Source: Tricholomella constricta (Eukaryota > Basidiomycota > Agaricomycetes > Agaricales > Lyophyllaceae). From it: a stretch of 64,000 nucleotides of DNA. The notes below the pieces were generated by a model, which did no database searches, was not told the origin of the DNA, and was given only the letters and a program-made list of their open reading frames with translations. The stretch is from assembly GCA_013368375.1 (NCBI GenBank), contig JAACJP010000019.1, positions 248,001 to 312,000 of the forward strand, read 5' to 3'. The position numbers were made by a program, and so were the translations under genes. Below, piece after piece: positions 56,290 through 64,000 of this stretch (positions are counted from its first letter, which is position 1; every line of letters begins with the position of its first letter).

Positions 56290-56510
56290 CTCGCCATGAC
56301 CCTCGAGATGTGTCTCCACGCGGCACAAGTAGTCGACCCTTGCTATCTCGCCACATCCCTCGAGGTGTGTCTCGAAAACTACAACCTGGCACGATGTCAA
56401 GTTACCTTCGAACTGGAGTCTACGAATGAGGTACTAATTCACAATCTGATCCAAGTCGACCGTTGGTTCGCAGCAATGGATGCTGGTCAGTACCTTCGAC
56501 GGGTTCAAGT
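56290..56510 (-). repeat. dispersed repeat, inverted relative to 39315-39545
   Basis: Shares ordered blocks with 39315-39545 on the opposite strand. Here it contains a local tandem: GAGACACACCTCGAGGG and GAGACACATCTCGAGGG on the minus strand, each followed by a TGGCGAG-like block. Confidence 0.65.
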
Positions 56511-56539
56511 AAAGCAGAAGGCGGGGGTGCATATTCAGC

Positions 56540-56830
56540 ACTGTTGTCACCGGAACGGGTTGAGCGTGGAGTGCTGCTTCTCGAATCCGAGTGCGTGGCG
56601 GTTTCGGCGTAGCATAGGGTCAGCAAGGCGAGGGGGTGCACGCTCGAACGGTACTCGGTGATCTGGCGAGCGTGGCGCGGAGGGAGAGGGACTTGTTCAT
56701 CGTCGTCCTCCGGGGGTGGAGATGCTTGTCCACAAAAAAGGAGAGTGCGCTGAGGAGGACGGGCTCATCGTGGAGGGAAAGGAATGACGCTAGATGGTGA
56801 GCGTGCGAAGGAGGATCAGCGATACAAGAC
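56540..56830 (-). pseudogene. truncated copy of the His/Asp-rich gene at 42.3 kb
   Basis: Matches about 42840-43155 of that gene in the same orientation (HDEPVLLSALSFFVDKHL here against HDEPILFSALSSFMGERLF) with indels that break the frame. The 43160-44130 part is absent, so the copy joins directly to the sequence upstream of the MYND gene. Confidence 0.75.
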
Positions 56831-57160
56831 CCATCAACGCTTCGACAACTGCCACACAATACATGAAAGCCCAAACAGTTGGCAGACGAAAGACAGAATA
56901 ACAAGCGGTAGGCGGCCCGATGCGATCACGCTGTGATGATAATTGAATACAATTGGATAGGGGTTTATACCATGAATCCTCGTATACTTGTCCACCTACT
57001 TACAATACACCATACCCTACTTCACATACTATCCCTGGTTTCTTTCTTTACCCATAGTCTTCTCGACGAGGTACTATCTGAGTTGCTGATGTAACGTAGT
57101 CGGGAATTAAAATCTTCAAATCTTCAAATCTTCAAATCTTCAAATATACCACTTGAAGGA

Positions 57161-58747
57161 ATGCCGCTACTAGACCTCGCAATGTCTGCCAGGTCGCTGT
57201 CAGGGAACAACGATGGCGGCCTCACTGTGACCGAGGAGATGAAGCAAATCCTCAGCCAGCCGGGCTTTATCTCCCTAGCGATGGGCGGACAGAGGCTTCG
57301 GAACCTTTATGTGGATCGTGCGCGTCTCTGTTTGCATGCAGTAACGCGTAATTGATTATTTTCACAGAAAGTATGAGCTTCCAAGCAATGAAGCTCTCCC
57401 ATTTCGGTCTGTGTTGCTACGTAGGGAGGATAGCCGAAGTCCGTCAGGTATGCAAGACATGATCGAGCCCCGCTTCCTAGACTCAAATCCCACCCCTAGC
57501 AAGTCGAAGCAGGTATAGCGCCAGACCTAGAAGGCACAGAAACGCCGTTCAAATTTGGCTACGCGACTTTGGTTGTAGCCGGTGCGCAGCGCGTCGAGCC
57601 TACGCCAGTCACGAACCACCTCGCTGTCATGACCTACCTCATCTCCTGCGGGATCCCCCTCGACGTCCCCGACATCGTCGGGTACACCGCCCTCGGGCAC
57701 GCCGTCATCAGCGACTCGCTCCAGGTCGCCCTCGCGCGCGTGCTTCTTCAGGCCGGGGCCAACGTGAACCACCAGAACCGCTACGGCGAGGTCCCCCTCC
57801 TCGGCGCGTTCCAGAAGAACTACGTCGCGGCGATCGACGTGCTCATGGAGTTTGGCGCGGACCTGGATGTGAAGGAGGCGGATGGCATGTCGCCTGGCGG
57901 GTCGGCGCTGAAGTTTGGCCCGCAGGTGACCGCGGCTGTGCAGAAGTGGATCGGCAGACGGAGTGGGAAGGAGGCGCCACGCCTGGAGAAACGATGCGAT
58001 GCGTGCGGGAAAACGGACGTGCCGCTCAAGAATTGCGCAAAGTGCCAGGTCGCGCGGTATTGTTCTGTAGAATGCCAGCGTACTATATCTATTTCTGTCT
58101 CTCTTGTGTGTAACGCTGACGCGAAAACACCAGGGAACGCGTGGGGAGTGCACAAGAAGTCGTGCAAGCCGTTCTCGAGCTCGACCACCGTGACGCTCAA
58201 GCCACGCTACGAGTACGGGCGCACTGTGATGCCCACACAAGCGCTTGCCAACAAATTCTTCGGCTTGTCGGCCAGTACGCCCACAACGCACTATCGTTCT
58301 GCACACGTGCCGAAGGGCATCGCGTCTGAGTCCAAGAACCTCGTCGTCAAAGTGCAGGTCCCATTCAACCCCGCCACGAACCGCCCCGAAGCGGGTGCAG
58401 TGGGCGGGTTGTTTATATACACGAAGAAGCGGGACTTTGTGTGTAGGGTGCTGAGGGAGGACTGCCCGAAGGAGTATGATCGTGTGGCGGAGGTCATCAG
58501 GACGAAGGGCGTGGGTGGTTCAAAGGCGTATTTTGCGGCGGAGCTTAGGAGCAAGGATGAGCAGGTCGCGGAGGTTCGTGGTGTGGATTTTGGGCGGGAC
58601 CCGTGTGGTGGGGGGCAAGTTGAAGTGGGGCAAATTGCACGTTTGACCCCGAACAAACGCCAAGGTTATGCCAATGTATTTCACGCCTGGCGAAAATCGA
58701 GTTGCAAGTTGCGATTTCTCAAAAAGTTAACATTCTTACGATCATAA
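57161..58747 (+). CDS. ankyrin-type/MYND zinc-finger protein, copy 2
   Basis: Exons 57161-57317, 57368-57447, 57500-58079 and 58134-58747; 476 aa, each boundary exactly 12,650 bp from copy 1. The two proteins differ at roughly a dozen positions, including TDEM to TEEM, WGMHKKAC to WGVHKKSC, PATHYRS to PTTHYRS, VPGVDF to VRGVDF, and changes in the last residues. All MYND ligands (CDACGK, NCAKC, YCSVEC, HKKSC) and all splice sites are kept; one acceptor changed from CCAG to CTAG. Both copies therefore look functional, and the duplication looks recent. Confidence 0.88.
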
Positions 58748-58789
58748 GTTCCCCTCCCCGCAGGGAGCTCGCAGTGATAAAAAAATGTC

Positions 58790-58819
58790 CGGCCGTTGCA
58801 GTGTTTCGTGCAACGGCCG
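58790..58819 (+). terminator. GC-rich hairpin downstream of MYND copy 2
   Basis: Same 11-bp stem and 8-nt loop as at 46140-46169, unchanged between copies. Confidence 0.6.
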
Positions 58820-59964
58820 AACGAGATTCGGCATTGGGTATTCTACGGCGCCGCATTGCGTTCAGGTATTCTACGGTATTTTAAGCAGATGGAGACAGCA
58901 GTGTCGGCGGTCCAGATCACACAAAGTCTTCTTGCAGCACACGTTGATTACGGACGCGCGGCGCTCATGGACTATCTCAGAATGATGACCACGGCAATTG
59001 GGGATCGGGTGGTGAATTGTGATCGGGTAGTGCACGTTTAGCCTGGCTACAAAGTCAATGATATTCGAGCGTAAAGCATGAAAAAACATACCTTCGGCAT
59101 TCTGTAGCGCACGATGGCAATTGGATTTCGAGGCGTGCAGCGGTAGCGTAGAGACGTTAGCTAGAAATGGGCGGCAAGGCATGTTAGCTGAGACTTGGAC
59201 ATGGGGAATGAATAACATACCGTACCTTCAAGACGCATCATGTAGGCTGCGTACGAGGACTGGAAAGAGGGCTCAATGGACACTTGTGTGCGAAAAGGAG
59301 ACAAACACATACCTCGAAGCAACACCCCATACCTCCTCTCTGCGATCGGCGGAAAAAAAACATGTTGCATTTTTGACATGCAGCCGTGCGCGGAATATGT
59401 CGTTGTACAGACTTAGAAGAGCGTCACGTCAAGCAGAACCTGATCAAAGGAAGGAAATGAACACACCTCCACACCATATATCTTGACCTGCGAGAGCGAA
59501 CGGTGTAAGAAAGATGATCGTAACTTGAAGGACGGCAGGTGGGCGGGAGCATGGTGCGTCGCAGCGTTCCGCACTCTCGTCAGGGCTTCAGAACTTCGAT
59601 AGCATTTGGTGGAAGGCAACGGACGCCGGGCTTAGGCTTCTGTGGGTGTGCACTGAATGGTGTGTAGGCTGCGTACAACGAGATCACAAGGCTGAAAAGT
59701 GGCGCTTCAGTGGACGCTTGTGTGCAAAAAGGAGATAATCATACCTCCGAGGAACACTTCACCCTTCCTCCCCTTCGATAGATACCCTGGGCTGCGAAGG
59801 CGATTGGCGGAAGAAAGAAAATCGAAATTTGAAGGATGTCTTCGAAGTACAAGTGCTTGGCAACACCGAACGAGTATAGGTGCGTGGTGCTTCGCACCAC
59901 ACACACAGCTATACAAGAACAATAAATGCTTGAAGGGTAGGTAATAAAATATGAACGACTTTAC

Positions 59965-59981
59965 GTGGTGCTCCGCACCAC
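59965..59981. repeat. short hairpin of the array, copy 2
   Basis: GTGGTGC-TCC-GCACCAC next to GTAAAG on the minus strand; the donor-like GTAAGT of copy 1 is altered here. Confidence 0.75.
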
Positions 59982-60392
59982 TCCGCATCTTCAGAAGGCA
60001 ATTCCCGGAAGAGATGATGTCGAAATTGGCATGGCGCGATGTTGGAAGCCACTGCACCGGCGTGAATTGCATGGCGGGCGCGGGCCAGATGAGGCTAGGC
60101 CTCTCGAGCTGGGTATCACTCCACACCCTCCATCGAACCCTCAACAGCGATTGGCGGAAGGCCAAATTTCAATTTTGGCGGCGAGGGGTGCGCGGGTGAT
60201 GGGACTACGCTTCTGGAACTGGGACCACTTCACACCCTACACCAGAGCCTCAGTGGTGATCGGCGGAAGGTCAGACATCGAATTTGGCAGCGAAGGTGCA
60301 GTTAATGGCAGTGGCGACCGCGGGAAGGTGTGAACACAGCTAGAGACGGTCAACAAATGCTTGAGCGGTGGGGAATAGCAAAACGAACCTAC

Positions 60393-60409
60393 GTGGTGCT
60401 TCGCACCAC
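60393..60409. repeat. short hairpin of the array, copy 2
   Basis: GTGGTGC-TTC-GCACCAC, adjoining GTAGGT on the minus strand as in copy 1. Confidence 0.75.
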
Positions 60410-60712
60410 TCCGCACCCTCGAGGGTGATCCCCGGACGAAAGAATATCAAATTTGACGTGGCGCAGCGTTGAAAGACACTGGGGCGGTGCCGATTGCAAG
60501 GCGGGCGCGGATTAAATGGGGCTAGGCCTCTGGAGTGGACACCACCCCGCACCCTTTATCAGATCCTCAATGGCGATCGGCGGAACGCCAAATATCGAGT
60601 TTGGCAGCAAGGGGTGAAGGTGAAGGATGTATGGCGACCGTGGGGAGGCGTGGACACAGCTAGTGAAGATAAATGAACGCTTGAAGGGTAGGGAATAAAT
60701 GAACGAACTTAC

Positions 60713-60729
60713 GTGGTGCTTCGCACCAC
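60713..60729. repeat. short hairpin of the array, copy 2
   Basis: GTGGTGC-TTC-GCACCAC, adjoining GTAAGT. The copy 1 counterpart has TCC in the loop, so the stem is kept while the loop varies. Confidence 0.75.
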
Positions 60730-62244
60730 TCCGCACTCTTTCCCAGAAGAGAGGATGTCAAATTTGGTGTCGCGCGATGTCGAAAGACACTGTAACGGAA
60801 GGGGAGGCGTTAATTACATGGTGGGTGTGGGGCAAATAGGGCTAGGCACCTGAAGTGGGCACCACTCAACACCTTTCACCGGAGCCTCAAAGCGATCGGC
60901 GGAAGGCCGAATATCGAGTTTGACGGCGAGAAATGCGATTTGTAGATGCATGGCGGCCGCAAGATGGCGTGGACACATCTAGACAAGATTAAGAGATGCT
61001 TGAAGGGTAGAGATTGACAGAACGAACCTAGGTGGTGCTACGCACTTTTCACCATCGAGGGCGAATTCCAGATGAAAGAATGTCAATTTTTATGTGGCGC
61101 GATGTGCAAACAAAGGGGCACTGGAACTCGCATGGCGGTGAGGAGCAGTTGAGACTAGGCCTCTTGAGCTGGGACCCACATCACATCCTACACCAGAGCC
61201 TCAGTAGCGATTGGCGGAAGGCCGAATATTGAGTTTGGCAGCGAGGGGTGAATTAAATGGATGTGCGGCGACCGAGGGAAGGCGTGGACACTGCTAGAGA
61301 AGATCAACGAACGCTTGAGCAGTGGGGAATGAAAGGACGAACTCTTGGTCGAGAATCTGGCGTGGCGCGAACGTACCTGGTGGTTCTCCTCTCAATGCCG
61401 TGCCCTGTTCTTCCCCGATATCCAATGCCTCAATTGTCCGATGATCAAAAATCGATACCAAATACATTTTGCTCTAAATTTGAAGACGAGGGCGCGCGGG
61501 GTGCTGCAAAGCGCGTCTGCGCCTCAAAGACGACCAGCGACGCGTAAGGAGGATGGCTTTGGGCATATCGAATCGGTGACTTGGATGCGTGGGGGCGTTT
61601 GGAGTGCGGGTTTGGCAGGCAATTTGATACCACAACTTAAAGACTAGAGGAGATAGGACTCAGCCTGGCGCTCGTATGTAAGGATTTGTACGCACATCAT
61701 GTACCAAGCCTCGCCATCATCCTCTACATGGAGCGCCCACGTTGGTATCGTTAAGCGCGCGGAAAACATTATGGAATGTGCCACAGGTGCGGATGCGTCT
61801 GTGAGGATGAAAAAAGTCAGTCTGGGAAAAACAGCTCAAGGTGTAATGAAGAACGTACCGTGAGTTCGACTGTCAATCAATCGCCATCGTCTTTGGCGCC
61901 GTCTTCCTTTGCGGGGAGTCACGTTGGCATATTTGAGCGCCCAGGACACACGTGGAGAGCGCAACGGGCGCAATGAAGGCGCGATGGGGGCGCGATAAAT
62001 CCGCGAGTTTGGCTGTTGGTATATCGCGATCGTCCTTCACGGAGAGTGTTCACATTGGCGTTTTGTAGCGTGCTGAGCATGCGTAGAGAGCACAACGGGC
62101 GCGATGAGGACGCAATCTGGACGCGCAGATAAGAATTGCTCTGCAAGACGTTGATGGCATACTCACGGGTATTTGTCGCCAACTTGGACGCCAAACAACT
62201 TCCTCGACATCGTCAACATTGACGGCGACGATGAATAGCGGCAT

Positions 62245-64000
62245 CGCAGGGCTCGGAGCATTAATCTGGAAGTCGGGATGGGATAGTGGACTGGCATAGT
62301 TTCAGCATGGGAGGTGTGGTATTTTCTTGTCCGTCGGGAGAGTATTTATACTGATTTCTGTGAGCAGCCCTGAGCACTGTCGCCCGGCTGCGGCTGAAGC
62401 TTTCCGCCGCAAATTCTTATCCGTCAGGTCAGTGTTTGTTGAATTTACTTGGCAGAAAGCTTCTTACACTAGTTTGTTTATTGCCAGGGTATTGCTCCTC
62501 CGCTCAATATTCCAATCGAATCTCCTGGACCAGGAGAGTGGATCTTCCGTGTTTGTGCCTCCCCTGCCGCTTTCCCCCAGCTTGTCTTCAAGTAGTGAGT
62601 GAAGTATACCTGTATATGATTTTGAGAAGCACACTGCTACCTGTGCCAGCTCCCAGAGTGCACGGATGGTTAGAACGTCTGCTAAACATCCATCCACTCT
62701 GGGAGCAAGCTCAGCTAGCAAGCAGGTACGTACCTGATTCCATATGCGACGCACAAGCCTAGACTATTGTCACAATATCTTCCCACTCCACGCTGGACTT
62801 GCTTCGGCGGACTTCCATTATCCTGAACGGTATTTCTGCTACCAAGTTCCTGTATCCCTGATATCAAGGCACTGGTCACTTACAAGTTTCTTTCTTTAGG
62901 TCAGGAATACGATCGGCTGTCCGCTTTCATGACGATTGCTGTGATGGCATGTCACCTCAAAATGCCGCCAGATTCTCGTACCTCTGAGTCTATTTTGTCC
63001 GCTCAAATTCACGCATGCACACGGTAAGCTCGACACTCACCCTGTTTACTAGCACTGTATCCATCCCAACTCATATATCATTTGCAGGTTCCCTCTATTG
63101 CATCTTCTGTGGTATATCGCTTGCGCTAGATCAGGTCGACGGAATATTGTGATTCAGGCACACATGACTTCTCCGTCACCGATTCATCTACCGCTCGGGA
63201 TGTTGCGCTGGAGGGTATAAAGGCTCCTGTATTTCTGTGTAATTCTAATAGCTTCTCATGGCAGCCGCTCTCTACCTTCCACCCTCACCGTCGTCCATGG
63301 CACTGATAGCTGCAAGACATTAGGTACCTACATGTTGTCTGTTTATATTCATATTTTCTGATACCCTCTCTTTAGCCGTCGCCACGTTTCCGTATTTCAA
63401 TACACTTCATAGCCCACATTGTGTAAGTCATTTTCTTTCCCCATGTCTATTCCGCTTAAATTACCTCTGCAAGAAGACCTTCATCCAAGTGTGCACCATA
63501 GCAGTTGCGTGCGTAGTCACCACAGCCTTAATGTGTGTAATTTGATTCTTATCTCCTTCACATTCCTGACACAAAAATCAGATATTTCGGCCCCACGGCA
63601 AGCGATACCACTAAGCTTTGTCCAACTGCTGCACGGATCTTCATGGCACTAACGTATAATTTTCTCTACTAATGTCAGGGCCAAGGACACTTCTTTTCTG
63701 GAATTTCAGCCCTGCGGCGAGCGGTGCATGTCGGTACTCTGAGATTTCGTCCGTGCTAGCCGTTCTCATGTGCCCGTTCATTGAGTTTGCAAGCTCCGCA
63801 ACACTTAACGGCCTCCATTTCATTTACTTGAGAAATTGCTTCATGACGATACACCACGCAGACATGCTCCCCTTTAGAGGGCACTTTAATTTGTTGTTCA
63901 TCTCAGCGAAAGGCTAGCAAATGTGACCGATGCCTGACCCCATGGATACACTGTCAGAGAGTATAAAGCCCGTCGCAGCGCCTGGTTGGAATACTGCCAG
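62245..64000. other. right part of duplication copy 2, no supported protein
   Basis: Parallels 49413-51127, including the TATA-like elements near 63215 and 63958 and GCGGCGAGCGG-type motifs at 63581 and 63701. No frame is conserved with copy 1 over a useful length. Confidence 0.45.

Larger units (their letters stand above)
58871..62244 (-). repeat. satellite-like array of exon/intron-like modules, copy 2
   Basis: GCGATCGGCGGAA-type markers at about 59342, 59806, 60147, 60256, 60572, 60893 and 61208. The last unit, 315 bp after the previous one, has no counterpart in copy 1, where the corresponding stretch is about 275 bp shorter. Hairpins lie at 59884-59900, 59965-59981, 60393-60409 and 60713-60729. 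The putative first minus-strand exon (MPLFIVAVNVDDVEEVVWRP, ATG near 62242) is kept, but its intron shrinks to about 26 nt and the next exon has a 1-nt deletion relative to copy 1. This argues that at least this copy does not encode a protein across that junction. Confidence 0.7.
56830..64000 (+). repeat. segmental duplication, copy 2
   Basis: Direct copy of 44100-51130, running off the right edge. See copy 1 for offsets and markers. Confidence 0.9.

Overview
The window reads as nuclear DNA of a mushroom-forming basidiomycete (Agaricomycetes). Genes are cut by many short introns (mostly 47-67 nt, GT-AG). The recognisable families are typical of that class: an F-box/LRR-type protein, a DUF6589 protein, a RecQ-like helicase, degenerate kinase-fold proteins, MYND zinc-finger/ankyrin-type proteins, a WOPR (Gti1/Pac2) regulator, a Misato/DML1 homologue, and a Plavaka/KDZ-like transposon relic. 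Gene models were spliced by eye from donor/acceptor sites, phase and family resemblance. No search could be run, so family names come from pattern recognition.

Layout. 1-12.5 kb: F-box protein (-), acidic CxxC protein (+), then a tail-to-tail pair, DUF6589 protein (+) and RecQ-like helicase (-), whose stop codons are 9 bp apart, followed by a Ser-rich single-pass membrane protein (+). 13-20 kb: kinase-like protein (+), a broken transposon gene (-), an Old Yellow Enzyme (-) and a DUF1349-type secreted protein (-). 20.8-25.7 kb: an intron-containing tRNA-Leu(CAG) (-), then two convergent paralogues of a stress/structural-type family. 26.5-38.8 kb, all on the minus strand: DML1/Misato (11 exons), WOPR-domain regulator (5 exons) behind a 2.8 kb upstream gap, and a 12-exon protein kinase of about 1277 aa. 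39.7-43.9 kb: a second tRNA-Leu(CAG) (+), a THEM6-like thioesterase-fold protein (+) and a His/Asp-rich protein (-).

44-64 kb is different. It holds a large direct segmental duplication. Copy 1 runs from about 44.1 kb to 51.1 kb and copy 2 from about 56.8 kb past the window end, with a remnant of the preceding gene at 56.54 kb. Each copy has one intact MYND/ankyrin-type gene (476 aa, same exon struct­ure, offset exactly 12,650 bp), followed by a satellite-like array of about 159-bp monomers and about 317-bp dimers. The array carries a conserved short hairpin that abuts splice-donor-like sites on the minus strand. The 51-56.5 kb spacer contains further tandem repeats and no gene I can support.

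The best candidates for something undescribed are (i) the DUF6589/RecQ convergent pair as a possible two-gene mobile or defence module, (ii) the exon/intron-like satellite array with hairpins at putative splice sites, and (iii) the kinase gene with an MLKL-like helical N-terminus, a conserved unnamed C-terminal domain and two introns that only splice in frame if GC-AG sites are used.
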